Shown here: piece by piece, positions 26,378 through 38,149 of the stretch
Position numbering within the stretch: the first letter of the stretch is position 1
Layout: the number at the start of each line of letters is the position of its first letter
From: Rhizoctonia solani
Taxonomy: Eukaryota > Basidiomycota > Agaricomycetes > Cantharellales > Ceratobasidiaceae
Length of the DNA: 64,000 bases
Reading direction: 5' to 3'
Assembly: GCF_016906535.1 (NCBI RefSeq)
Contig: NC_057385.1
Coordinates: 3,348,001 to 3,412,000 of the forward strand
Translations under genes and position numbers: made by a program
Notes under the pieces: model-generated
Database searches by the model: none
The model's input: the letters and a program-made list of their open reading frames with translations, nothing else
What the model was told of the DNA's origin: nothing

Positions 26378-27180
26378 TTTCTAGGGCTTGTTATGTTGCT
26401 TGTAGTTGTATACATGTCGTATAATTGGTTGACTTGCACTATTTTTGTTTATATCTACCTCGCGTTGCTGTTGTAATTTACTGTTCTGTCGCATATAGTG
26501 TAGTCGGTGTGTGTGTTGTTGTTTCGTTCTATTTGTAATATATCCGTCATAGTTTACCGCATTGCAATTTACCCGAGATCCTACCTCCTCTAACTTGCCA
26601 TGATCAGGGAATGTCTTGCTCTCAAGGAGTCTGTGCGGCCAGTGCGAACCAATCCTAATTTGAATCCGTGATGTGTCTTTGACTGTCGAGCGGTAACTGG
26701 AATCTGGGTTTAGATGTCCTCAAACCGGCGGGTTCCTTTACCGGCCTGCGGCAGCCGCATTTCTCGCATTCACACGCCAGTCAATTAAACTATAATGCTA
26801 TTAACTCGAGTTGAATTTTTCTACAAATGCTCGCCCGACATTTCCCGATCTGTCAGGAAGGCTCCTCGCATCTTCTGTTTCAATGCTTTTACCGCTACAG
26901 GAAATTGACCTGACTGTACCACTGTCCAGCTGTCTTGCACATTTTGGATACACTTTTGGTATTACTGCTTCAGCTTGGTGAACTATCAGACAAATAGGGC
27001 GCTTGTCTCGCCATCCTCTCCATATCGGTCTTAGTCATCGTCCGTGAGCGTCCGCTCGAGTGTGGAGTTAAAATGCAAATCAGGGACTTCATGATCACTT
27101 GCCCAAATAAATACCGAGCAAGTCCTCGACTTACTTAACCTTCTCATTCTGCGTACTCTCCGCCTTAATCCAAGGTCGCC
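26378..27180. other. intergenic between ArAE copies B and C
   Basis: Copies B and C lie head to tail about 800 bases apart, as expected after tandem duplication. The stretch should hold the terminator of B and promoter of C. No coding sequence seen. Confidence 0.45.
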
Positions 27181-30100
27181 ATGAGTGGCCGCTTACTCCC
27201 GTTCTCTCTGGCTACCTTGCGCCCTTCTGCCCAGCTACTATGTCGAATGTCTGTTCTCTTTATCTGTGCACTTGTGGCTGTTCTGCGTCCAACCCCCAAA
27301 TTAGCTGGAGCTTACACGTACTTGATAATAACGGCCAAAGTAGGCGTATTTTGGTAGAATTGTGATTTGGACTTATGCCTAGCGGTTGGTTGGTAGGACC
27401 TTTCATTCCCCCCTTCCACAAATCCTTCGGCGCAAGTCGAAGCCCTTGGTACGCTCCAGCGTCATCTATCACTCTAATACTGAAACATCTGATAAAGCCT
27501 CATAGTCGTCAATATGATTGGTGTTCTTATAGGACTCGGATGGAGTAATCTTGGGTTGGCATGCGCTGCTTTCGCAGCACGACGGTATGGACCTGACTCG
27601 AGCGAAAGCCGAGCCATCCGGGCCTGTTTTCTTGTCTTTCTCGGCTTCCTCGGTATGTCTCGTTAGTTGCCTCGGTTTGCTTTGGCTAATTCGACACGTA
27701 AAGCGGGATTGGTGCGAAGTCGAATGCCACGCCTCACGCTAGCCTCCCGTGCGGTGTGTTTTATTGGTATTTGGCTCTTGGCCCGCACACCGGAAACCCC
27801 AGAAGTACAAATTCATCTACAAATTCATCAGGTCCATTCTGACTACGCCCTGCTCTAGCAATGGAACTACCGCTACTTTACAGAGCTTCTATTTATATTC
27901 TCCGTTGCAGGAGCTGCAAGTCTGTTCGTCTCTCTGGTCGCTCGAATATTTACACATCCTGGCGGATACGCTAAAGACGTCATTGACGCACTTGGAATTC
28001 TCAAGGACCTACTTCACAACTCTACTTCTAGAACATTTTCAGATCTAGAGAAATCAATGTTGCGGACAGAAACATTGCATAGCAAGAGTCTAGACAAGGC
28101 ACTTGCTCTGCATACATCCTACGCTTACTCAGCATATGAACTACGAATTGGAAGGGTACCAATCAAGGTGATCAAGCCACTACTGATCACTGTCAATCGA
28201 ATCAGAGAAGAACTCGCGTGGGGAAATGTGCCAGCATTGGAAGGTTGGGAAACGTACGCATTATATTCCATCTCCATTTAAATTCAAGACTCATGATGTG
28301 TGGACAGTCCCTCTGGAGATACCGCTCTTCTTGCAGAACTGGATGACCCCTGCAGAGCATGTTCGTCTGCGATCATCGATGGAATATCTACCCTGCAAGC
28401 AGCAGTCGGGAAGTGCTATGGGATCAAGCTACCCAACAATGCACATAAATCAATTCACCTAAATGATCCTCTCCTAGCTCGAACTGTAATTACGAATGCT
28501 CGGGCGGAGCTCAAGGGGACACTCGACTCAGTCGTGCACGGGATCAACAAAACCTCCACTCTGAGCAGAGTAGAGGGCCATCACAAAGAACTCTTTCGGA
28601 AAAGCTTACATTCTGCTTCTCTTCTACACGTTCGTCTTATTTTTGACTATTCTTTCAGAATGATATTTAGGATCCCTCTGTCCGGCTAGATATCGTCAGA
28701 GCTTATCCGAGCGTTAACACTAGCACATGCCATTCTCGAAATCCATCACACTACATCCACACCCCACGTATTCTTCCTCAGACCGTCGTGGTTTTGGCTT
28801 GGAATGTCACCTCGTACCGTTGTTGCCGAGGAGGATTCACCCGTTACTCCTGGGCCATCGACCGAACTTGATACCGATGTCGATGCGGATACATTATCCT
28901 TGAACGAAGCGCGAACAGTCTTGCTTCCTATCCCGACTACAACCTCTCCTTCCCATAAATGGTCATTGATACAAATTATGCGCACACCTGTTGCCCTCCA
29001 AGCTCGCATCAACCTATCCAATTGGCTATGGAGAGCACGACATTCGAAGCATGTCCAACATGCTATCAAAAATGCTCTGGGTATTGCTTTACTTTTGATC
29101 CCTGCCGTCTTGCCTGCATCGTCCAGTGGTATTAATCGTGGTCGTTTATGCATGTCCTTGGAACTAACGCGGGGTAAATACAGGAAAGAAATTTACATTC
29201 TAATTATGGCGTATGGGCCATCATCTCATTTGTTTATGTGCTTGACCAAATACGGCCTTGACATGGAGGATTGGCATTTGGAGATTGGTAGGCTATCATT
29301 GGTTTGGCTTCAATTACACTCTACTGACTTTTTCAAGTGTGGAACTGGACTTGGAGCGTTATAATGCGTATACTGTCCGTCTAAATAGGTGTATACTAAA
29401 TTTAGTAGTACTGATACTTTTCGAACGCCCAGACTTGGCGTATTGCAGGAACAAACCCATATGGAGTCGTTGCACTCGTGACCGTAAGTACCGGGTACCC
29501 CAGGATCTGATGAAAGCCTACCAACAAGGTTTTAACAGGTCGCGAGATATTTTTGACATGGTTGGTTAGATCGTCTACGCCTGGCGTGGGGGTTGTTGCG
29601 TAGTAAATTTAGAAGCCACGCCCGCCGCCGAATCTTACTCTTTACTTCTAGATCCGTAACCATCCCGCCAGTATTGTTTTCATCCCCTATCTTAAGATAG
29701 GTCATACATCTATGTTACGTGAGTCCAGAATGGTCTGTGGATCGACTACAATTGACACCTCACGTGTTTTGGATAGACCCGCCGGTTACGTACCCTCCAA
29801 ATTGCAATCGGAATCATTGCAGCCATTCTTATCAACCATGTGTTATTCCCCAAACATCCTCGCGTGATGTTCCTGAGCGGGATGGCCAAGGTATTAGAAG
29901 ATACGAGGGAACTCTATAGCGGGTTGAGCCGGTGAGCTCACAGAATATACATTTTTGATATCCCTACTCATACTATCGTATTCAGTCGAACACTGAATGA
30001 CCGCCATCCACGTTCGCGCCCCGATTCTGTGCGTGGACCAGCACATAGCACTCTAATACGGCCAAGCTGGAACTGAGACTACGGGTAGGCGTCTATTTAT

Positions 30101-30807
30101 GCTCTGTGGTGCTTCAGACTGACTGGACGCTGTCCTGGTATGACAACTATATGCGTTCAATACGACTCGAATAATAATAGGAACTCGTTGCTCGAGAAAA
30201 GATGTATCTTAGTCAGATGGAGCACGAGCTCAGTTTAATGCCGGTACGTGTACGGACTTCACTATTAGGTCCTGTCTAAATAGGGTTAAATTGCGAACAG
30301 AAACCCACTTCAGCATATCGTGAGGCTACCAATTATGCACAGCGATTGGTAGACCTGGTAGCTGGTTTACGCCGTATCAGAGAATGTACCACACACGGCG
30401 ATCGATTCCGTACTGGTACACAGACAACGGGCTGTACGTGATTGACAGCTCGATCATAGACTTGAACCACGTCTAATTCTTACACCCCCATTATTTTTTG
30501 ATGACCCGATAGGCCTCGTGCATCACTCTCTCGTTGTTCGCCTGCGAACACGCTTTCCGTTCGAGGCGAGCACTGCCTCAGGTCCTCCCATCGGCGCGCA
30601 AAGCACTCGACGCGCTCAATTCTGAATTAATGAACAAGCTACAGTCAGAGGCACGGGCTACAGATATCGGGTATGCCATGGCTGAGAACGAGGTGATTGA
30701 GGATGGTGCATGCGGTCGAGGGGCTAGTTCAAATCACCCGAGGACTGTTCGGCACGAGTGCATGGCTTAGCGACATTCATGATTTTAATTTGGGAATCGG
30801 GTTGTGA
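27181..30807 (+). pseudogene. ArAE/FUSC-type membrane transporter, copy C (broken)
   Basis: Tandem copy of B, closer in sequence to copy A. The 5' half is clean: start MSGRLLPFSLATLRPSAQLL, LSFPPSTNPSAQVEAL, VVNMIGVLIGLGWSNLGLAC, AGLVRSRMPRLTLASRAVCF, ALALHTSYAYSAYELRIG and FFLRPSWFWLGMSPRT. From the second membrane bundle onward it decays. Two bases are missing at about 29184-29217. One base is missing near 29245, turning EPNTAL into a frame with a stop. One base is inserted near 29362. Further shifts near 30703 destroy the ENEVIDEMVRTVEG tail, although its end can still be read to 30807. A protein stopping at the first break would lack the second membrane bundle. I call it a pseudogene; transcription of the intact 5' half cannot be excluded. 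Confidence 0.75.
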
Positions 30808-31427
30808 GTGAACGTCTTAGGGACGGGGCTGTATTATACAATGTACCACGCCATCATAGAGGACCCATGATTGAGTAGAATATACTATATAGACGATCAG
30901 CGAACAAGACGAGCGGAGCGCCGGGTGGGTGAGGAGCCGGATAACTTGCATCCTTGGTGAGGCACGTTTCTCCAAATCACGGTCACGAGGTGCCGACAGA
31001 GCATGCGTCCACATACTTCGTATGCATCCGCCTTGTATTATGACGTACACACAGCTGAGAATCGGCAGTCTGTCGATACTTACAAGAACCATATACTTGA
31101 TAATGTGTCAACGACAGGGTTTTTGGACATCGGTGTCGCCGACAAGAAGCACGGCTGACTGAATTGATGGATATGAATCGTGCGTCATCCACTGCCTCCG
31201 GAACACGACTTGCTTCTATAAGCTGCGACGAGACCTCAGCCATCAGCATCTTACCTACTCCGAGTTGTATCATCAGCGCTCGTTTATAGTTCTGTTGATC
31301 GCAAGAATGCACTTATTACTCCATCTCGCCCTCGAGGCGCCAGATCACGAAGCCAGTCTCGGCGACAGGCCAAGAACTAGGGCCACGTTTTAATTTGGAA
31401 ACCCCCCCAGTTTTTGAGTGATAGGAG
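30808..31427. other. intergenic upstream of tyrosinase 2
   Basis: No gene supported. It holds the downstream region of broken ArAE copy C and the promoter of tyrosinase 2. Short frames on both strands have no recognisable content. Confidence 0.4.
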
Positions 31428-31435
31428 CATAAAAG
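31428..31435 (+). promoter_or_regulatory. TATA-like box of tyrosinase 2
   Basis: CATAAAAG about 50 bases before the ATG. It is weaker than the TATAAAAA of copies 1 and 3. Confidence 0.4.
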
Positions 31436-31484
31436 ACCTCGTGTTCTGTTCTACAGTCACAGTTCCCTTCCTGGTGTTTCTGCA

Positions 31485-33466
31485 ATGAAGTTCCTCAGTG
31501 CCCTCGGCTTGCTCGCGCTTCTTCCTCTTGTTACTCGTGCTCAATACGCGAGGAAGTGTACTTCGCTCGAAGTGCGCAAGGAATGGAGGTCCTTCACCAA
31601 AGCGGAACGCAAGGCCTGGATTGATGCTACCAATGTGTGTACTCCCCAGTCCTCCGTCGGTCGTCACTAACATAGCGCCGTCCAAGTGTCTGAACAAGAG
31701 ACCCAGCAATGGAAAGCTAGAACTCGAGGTTGATACCAACAGTTTTAATAATCCTGCTTGGCGCGTACGTAGATGAGTTCGGTTCGGTATGATTCTTGCT
31801 GAATTTTATTGTATAGATTGCTCCTTATAACGAAAGTGGGACGTATTATGACGATTTAATTTATGCGTAAGTAAGCGACCGAAATCCATCTACTTCTGAT
31901 TCTAACTTTTTTTTTAATAACAGACACATGAACTTGAATCGTATGAAAATTATTTTTGCAAGGAATCCCATATAACTCACTCGGTGTTTCAGCTTTAATT
32001 CATTGGACTGGCCGCTTCCTTCCTTGGCATCGGTATGATCTGGAATCTTTGCGCTGCACAGAAGCTGATACCAACATTGCTTCGATCAACAGTGTTTATT
32101 TGTTTGAATGGACCAACATTCTTCGGGAGGAATGTGGATACGAGGGCGTAGTGCCATGTAAGTCATTCCATTGTTCTTCATTCGAGCCCTCAAATGACCG
32201 TAGTTGATCTTGCTCTTTGTAGATTGGGGTAAGCGCATTGAATTGGGTGTATCTCGAGACTGTGACCCGCTAATCTTTGTATTCTGAATACTAGCATGGG
32301 AGAAAGGTAAGAGTTTGTATTCGATAGTACCGATTACAGTGCTAACTACGCCGCCCTTGATAGATACCGACGATTTTGAAGGTAGCGAGATATGGGATAC
32401 TGATTCTGAATATGGACTCGGAGGGTTCAGCAACGATTCGTCAGAGTGGGTTCAATAGTTGACTACAAGGTCAAAACGAGTCTGACCCCTTATTCAGCGA
32501 CTATGTGATCCATGATGGAGCACTTGATATTGACCTTGCATACCCGACGTCAGCGAATTTCTCATGTGGTTTGAACCCAAGTACTAAATCATCTTTCAAC
32601 TTTTGTAGACCCCATAGGCTCCGTAGACATTATATTCCCTACCCATACGATATCCCCGTTCCGTTCAACAACTCCAAAATCAAAGCGACCGACACGTTTA
32701 CTCCGGAAGAGGTCAAAAAACTGCTCGCTCAACCCGAAGGAAATTACACCCGGTTCCAGTCTTACATGGAGTCGCTCATTGGCATGCATAGTTCGCTTCA
32801 CCTCATGATAGGAGGGTACGTTGCAGAATCGATTATTTCTCTTTCTTCCAGGATTGTGTGCTCATGTTGGTGTTGATCGTAGGGACATGGGTACTATATG
32901 CCCTGCTGGTACGGAAGGTACCGAGTACTGCCCTGCTCAAAGGACTGCGACTTTTTCGACCAATGATGTGGGTTACACCACACCACTCTCTGACAATTAC
33001 TAATTATATACACACCACCTTGTAGCCCATCTTCCATCTGCATCACGGGGTAAGTACAATTTGAATCGGGTATGAACGCGAGGGGACCTTTTTTTTCTGA
33101 CTTTGCAAAACGTAGAATATCGATCGTCTCTGGTGGTTATGGCAAGAGAAGAGCAGCAAGAATAAAAACGCTTTCTACGGAGGTTCTGTTCAGGTGTGCA
33201 CACTTGTTTGCGATTGAGACCAGAGCACTGATATGAATTCTCTGGTTGCTTGATAGAACGTCTCATCGCTTGACGTGTATCCCAATGGCCAACCACCCTG
33301 GTTGAGCAAGTCAAGTCGCCTCCCTAATGCTGGTGCGTATTCCTACCTTGAAGCAGCCTGCTCGTAGTATATCGATTATTCAACAATAGGGCTATGGGGT
33401 GAATATACTATCGGAGAGACTCTGGATACTCGAAGCTGGCCATTCTGTTATGTGTATGACAAGTAG
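31485..33466 (+). CDS. Short secreted tyrosinase, copy 2
   Basis: Type-3 copper enzyme of the tyrosinase central-domain family, which oxidises phenols to quinones. Sixteen exons join cleanly (31485-31634, 31687-31764, 31817-31866, 31924-31940, 31993-32032, 32093-32157, 32223-32228, 32295-32306, 32364-32445, 32498-32548, 32609-32815, 32883-32967, 33026-33049, 33116-33193, 33257-33332, 33390-33466) into 365 residues. The N-terminus (MKFLSALGLLALLPLVTRA) is a signal peptide, so the enzyme is probably secreted. CuA is YAHMNLN, LIHWTGRFLPWHR; CuB is GMHSSLHLMIGG and IFHLHHGNIDRLWWLWQ, with ECGYEGVVPYWAWEK between. There is no C-terminal lid domain as in classic long fungal tyrosinases. Exon 7 is only 6 bases. 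Substrate and role (melanin, phenol defence, lignin-phenol chemistry) cannot be told from sequence. Confidence 0.88.
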
Positions 33467-33779
33467 GACTGGATACTTGGGAGTTTGGATGGGTTTATTC
33501 TTTGGGACTCGAGTTTTATCGCTCTCTCTCTCTCAACTTGAACAATTGCTTTTTTGTGGACTATGAGAGTAGTGACTGAAAACAAATAAACGTGTATTCG
33601 GTCAAAGGACTGCGGGGCTATAGTTTGCCAGCTAAACGAGGACAAAGTAGTGCCAAGGTAGTGCCTCGCTCGACGCCACGTCTGAAGTGGCTAGTGCATA
33701 GCCACATCAAGCTCGAATTGTCACGTGCACAAGTCGAGACTTGTCAGCATCATTGTTGCAACTTACAACGACAAACTGG

Positions 33780-34675
33780 ATGAGAACTCGGAAACGGAGT
33801 AAATGGGCGACCATTATCATACCTTGTCCAAACTGTGGTTGTGATTGTGACGTGATCTTGGGAGGTAACGACCGAGATGAGGATGTATGTATTTTTAGCC
33901 TGGCTGTCTGTGGGGTTATACTTATTTAGGGATTTACCCAGGTTATTGTGCTTTCAGATTCGGATTCGGAGCATGTAGCTAAACGAGCCCGCCGTGCGAC
34001 TCCCACGTTCGACTTTGATACCGACTCCGAAACTCATCCTGACCTGAGTACTCGATCGGACTCGGAGCCAGACCCATATATAACCTCTGAGCCCAACACT
34101 GACGATGAGCCGGACCCGACAGCGGAGCCCTCCGCAACACACGTCGAAACTTTCTTTTCGAAATACCGTTCATTCACTTTCAACACTACCCAACCCATCA
34201 TGGCCGAGTTCTACCGACTATGTGCCTTTACCTTGGTCGATCGCGAAAAGGCAAGACAAGGATTCCGGGACGCATTGACTCGAGATTTCAACGAGATGTA
34301 CGGAGTCGACGAGGATGATTTGGGCTCGTGGCAACGTCTATGTCGGGCTGTGGTGGCAAAAGTTCCGGATGATATTGAGGAGTGTCGAAAGGTTTGTTGT
34401 ATCCCATTCGTGTCAGCCCGAATTCGCATGCTTATTGCGTGGCAGATTATTCGTTCTAGATTGTTAATATAGTCGATTTGGTTGATACCCGAATCACCGG
34501 TATTCCTGTTCTACAGTTCGAGTCGGAGGCCGAGTTGAGTTCGTATACAAAAACGATGGGGAAATACTTTCCGAATGATAGCGAGCATGCTGGCAGCTTA
34601 TTGAAGTTCCTATTGAGGTTTATCGCACATCCTACGAATGTAAAATCCGGAGATAACATAGAAAGGACAAGATAG
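33780..34675 (+). CDS. Family X protein, copy 2 (intact reference copy)
   Basis: Uncharacterised 256-residue protein from three exons (33780-33884, 33942-34391, 34460-34675) with clean GT..AG introns. Residues 15-25 are IPCPNCGCDCD, a compact C-x2-C-x-C-x-C cluster that could bind a metal. Across the first splice lies VIVLSDSDSE (residues 36-45), which looks like a SUMO-interacting motif with its acidic, phosphorylatable tail. A Ser/Asp/Glu/Pro-rich linker follows, including a basic AKRARR. The conserved domain then runs from FFSKYRSFTFNTTQPIMAEF through RDALTRDFNEMYGVDEDDLG, SWQRLCRAV, IPDD-like KVPDDIEECRK, NIVDLVDTRITGIPV, to GKYFPNDSEHAGSLLKFLL. I recall similar domains in hypothetical proteins of other Agaricomycetes, but none with a known role. 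The start is set by paralogy with copy 3 (both begin MR-R-). Function not assigned. Confidence 0.7.
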
Positions 34676-34816
34676 ATAGATACGGGGGACTTTTCTGTGA
34701 TTTACCATCAATTGATAAGTTTGGTTGCCTCCGAATTTGCGCGGCGATCCGTCACATCAAACACGCCCCACGTGATCGTACATCTTGAACCTCCACCTCA
34801 TCACACCACGTCCGAG

Positions 34817-35847
34817 ATGCGTGTCCGAAAAATAGCCAAAATCGAATTTACAACAATTACGATCCCCTGCCCAGAATGTGGCTGCGGATGCGACGTCAAC
34901 TTGGAGGAGTCGGAGGAAGAAGAAATCGTATGTGTTTAATATTATATTACCTTTTAATGAATTTACTGATATGGGCATGCAAGTTAAGTTTGTCCTCGGA
35001 CTCAGAGGATGAAGTTCAACCTTCTTCCAAAAAGCCGAGATTAAAGCTGGAAATGTCAGACTCGGAGTCTGATTCAAAAACTGCTGTAGCAATGCCCAGC
35101 TCGAGTTTTATTCCACCTCCGAGTTCATACCCTGACAGCTCTGACTCTGACTCGGACGACATACCTCCCTGGCCTACTACATACCCTAAACCAGAACCCG
35201 TTTCGCAAAGAGCAAAGCCCGAACCGTTCTCTCAATTATTCGACCCAGATCCTGTCAAACCTGAAGCACTCACAAACCAACATACACCAGTTCTTCAGCC
35301 AGTACAGCAGCAGATCATTTTCGTATAACCCGTCTCAGCCTGTCATGTCCGAATTCCACCGCATGGTCGGTTCAAAGTGGTTTCCCACAGGATCGCAAGC
35401 CCAGGTCAAGAGGGAAAGAGGACGCGTTGACCAAGGACTTTAATGTGATGTATGGTACGGATGTGGATGATTTGAAAGCTTGGAAAGGACTGTGTCGGGT
35501 GTTGGAGTTTGAGAACATCCCTGATGATCTTGAAGAGTGTAGGAGGGTGAGTTTACGCCTGCGACCGCTTTTCCAAGTCGACTAAGCCGCGAATGTAGTT
35601 AGTTGCGGCAACGTACGTGAACATTGTCGACCTGATCGATACAAAGCTCACAGGCAAGCCTGTCCAACATTTCAACTCGGAACTCGAGCTTTCCAAGTAT
35701 ACCAAGAAACACCGAAAGTTTTTCCCGCGAAACAATGTGCATTCTGGAACATTGCTCAAGTTTTTGTTAAGACGGATCCTCAGTCCAACAACTGCGACGA
35801 GGGATAATCCTTACCCTCACCTCGAAGGTATGAGGCGAAGGCCATAG
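34817..35847 (+). pseudogene. Family X protein, copy 3 (probably frameshifted)
   Basis: Tandem neighbour of copy 2. Exon 1 (34817-34927) encodes MRVRKIAKIEFTTIT and the cluster IPCPECGCGCDV. After a normal intron, exon 2 from 34984 reads ILSLSSDSEDE, again SUMO-interacting-motif-like, then KKPRLKLEMSDSESDS and a long Ser/Asp/Pro linker. The frame then stops at 35328. The expected domain continues in another frame (FFSQYSSRSFSYNPSQPVM at about 35290) and changes frame again near 35392 to EDALTKDFNVMYGTDVDDL. After a last intron it finishes correctly with YVNIVDLIDTKLTGKPV and KFFPRNNVHSGTLLKFLL, ending at 35847. A very short intron (37 bases, poor donor) could explain the first break but not the second. 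Broken copy or sequence error; copy 2 shows what the intact form looks like. Confidence 0.6.
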
Positions 35848-36289
35848 GTTTGTTTTGGAACTTTACTCGTTCTTTTGGTTTTGATTCTACGTTGCTTTCG
35901 TCCGTAAATTATTGGTTTTCGTATAATGGATTTGTAGCTACCCAGAGCTGACTTGTGTATCCTGTGGGAATTCTTTGACTTGCACCCAAAATTGCACACG
36001 CGTGTTTTGTCCGTGGCGCCGTCAAGATGTGAATTCAGCAGATTGACGACTGTATGCTGACTTTTCTATCCAATGAGGTTGCCTAATATGTCTCGTGTCT
36101 CGTGAAAATACCGCTCAGGTAACCCCAGTAAGCGGTCGTATGAAGTCTGGAATATTGTGTACGTTATCTGTTTCAATCGGCGGAAATGTGAAATTCTTTA
36201 TAGAGCATGCAGCCCATAACAAAAACAATTGTGTACTACATTAGACTGGGTATCACCCGATTTCAACTGTAAGAAATATACGACATCGG
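35848..36289. other. intergenic, convergent 3' ends
   Basis: Lies between family X copy 3 (plus) and the kinase gene (minus), so it should hold both terminators. No coding sequence seen. Confidence 0.4.
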
Positions 36290-37644
36290 CTATCCAAGGA
36301 TACCTGCTTTAACAGAATCACTGCGGCGACTCAATGGAAACAGCAACAGCCTTAAGATACGAAGAAGACAGAACTGGCAATACCTAAACATGGCTTTCGG
36401 AGTGACAACCAAGCGATAGACCCAGCCACGATCTATGGGAACCGCGTCTGAGTGTTTGACCAAATTTCCCTGAGCGTGAGCCCACTTCATATACAACCCT
36501 AAAGCTTCATCGACGTCAGGTCGGATGTCCGGATCTACGGCGGTCATCCTGTCTATCAAAGGGCGAAGTGTTTGGAATCCATGATTTCTAAGGATCCAGC
36601 TCAAAATCACGCTATCCAAACGTATGAGCTAGACATATACACACCTGAACAATATTTTCTTTGAAAACCATCCCTATGGTAAATATGTCCAGCTTGAACG
36701 GATCATACGGAGGCGGAACTGCAGGTAGCAACTCAGGCGCTCGTTGTTCTCTCCCTTTCACCCCGGTAACTAAACGTCGGTCTTTTAAGCTTGGAAAGCG
36801 AGTTGAGAGGCCAAAATCAATAAAATAGTAACGGACAGGTGCCTCAAACCGCCGCTTAACCTTCAACCGCCGCTTGCCGTCCAGCGACGACTGAGAATCG
36901 CACGGATGAAACGGCTCGCCGTATAACGAAGTTGCATCCATCATGATATTAGCGATTTGCGCATCACTGTTGAAGCAGGTAAGAGAGACTATGTGCCCCC
37001 ATTTGAACCACCCACCGATGAGCAATATGACGAGAATGTAGAAATTGTAAACCCTAAAAACAATGGTTAGGAGTACAGAATAGGATACGACTAAGCCGCT
37101 TTAGAGGATGCGTACCTCGAGTATTTGCTGAAGGAAATCTGTAAGTTCGCTAAATCGAGAGAACGGAATCGAATCCCAGTCTGACAGAAAGGGTGTAATA
37201 AGGAAGGAGCCGTTGGATGATCCCGGAATAGGAAAGTGATCAAGTAATTGTAATCCGTGATTATGGGGGTCATCACGTTGGTCATCCTCAGACAAATATC
37301 GAAGAATATCGAGCTCGTTCTGTGCCTCATCGTCGTTGGTTGATGGTATTGATTTCTTGATAGAAACATGTTTGTTATCTTCATCTTTGATTGCATCCAG
37401 TGTTTTGATCGCCTATTCTCAACCTCTTAGAATTTAGCGGTTACACAACAAAAAAGTACTCAACTGGAAGCTCCCAACTATCTTCACAATCAGCTGGGTT
37501 TCTCCCGTTTGATTTCCATGAAGGAACCCAGCCTGGGCTGTATCGAGGTCGGAGGGTGTAGCCCTTTGCTTTTAGATAAGGTTGATGTGTCACCCACTCC
37601 AATTCGGTTTTGTTGAGTCCATAGACAGCATCATCATCTTCCAT
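36290..37644 (-). CDS. Fungal protein kinase-like protein
   Basis: Eukaryotic protein kinase fold of a kind often found in Agaricomycetes, of unknown target. The start at 37644 (MEDDDAVYGLNKTELEW) leads to GYTLRPRYSPGWVPSWK, an N-terminal signature that I know from these fungal kinases. Then come AIKTLDAIKDEDNKHVSIKK (ATP-lysine region), LLDHFPIPG, LITPFLSDWDS, and the catalytic loop AHRDAQIANIMMDA with HRD and the Asn, spliced together from two exons. IDFGLSTRF carries the Mg-binding DFG and REQRAPELLPAVPP replaces the APE motif. The last exon gives FQTLRPLIDRMTAVDPDIRP, where the Arg of the C-lobe is kept. All introns I traced are in phase, including the last with its acceptor near 36628, and the frame stays open to the stop at 36290. 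The tail ends in a hydrophobic, Leu-rich segment, perhaps a membrane anchor. Confidence 0.8.
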
Positions 37645-38149
37645 CTGTGTGGGCGTAGAAGGAGCTTGCGTATGTCGTAGGCCACTATGAAGGTCAACTG
37701 TCGTGAAGGAGGATTATAAATGGCGGAAAGAATTAAGAAAGCATCTAGACGAAATACTTGAGGCAGTCGATTCCGTGGAAAGTATGATGCGACACGCGCT
37801 GAGGCTCGGACACCGACAGGACTTCCAATGGTCATCTTATCTCGTTAAGTCCGAAACCTTTCGATTACGGTCAGAATGTCGACAACCAATAATTGTTGAA
37901 AGTTTCATTGTGTCCAATAGTTTGACACATAACCTTTGTCTCCAGTCTCTTGTCTCCCATATTTATACATAGAAATAACTCGATATATTTGTCATGCGAA
38001 TTCAAATAGAAACAAAACGAGTCAAATAAAGATATCTTAACAGTATACAAAAACGGGTGACAAAACTTAGTTAGATCTATAAGACCACAGTACGACCAGA
38101 AGTCGGTCAACATACCAAACTTTGCACTCCTCCCCTGCCACGCTTCAGC
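37645..38149. other. divergent intergenic region
   Basis: Between the kinase start (minus) and the unknown gene at 38150 (plus). The 89-codon frame at 37703 on the plus strand (KEDYKWRKELRKHLDEILEA) looks protein-like but is AT-rich beyond the first 150 bases and has no homologue I know. Confidence 0.35.
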
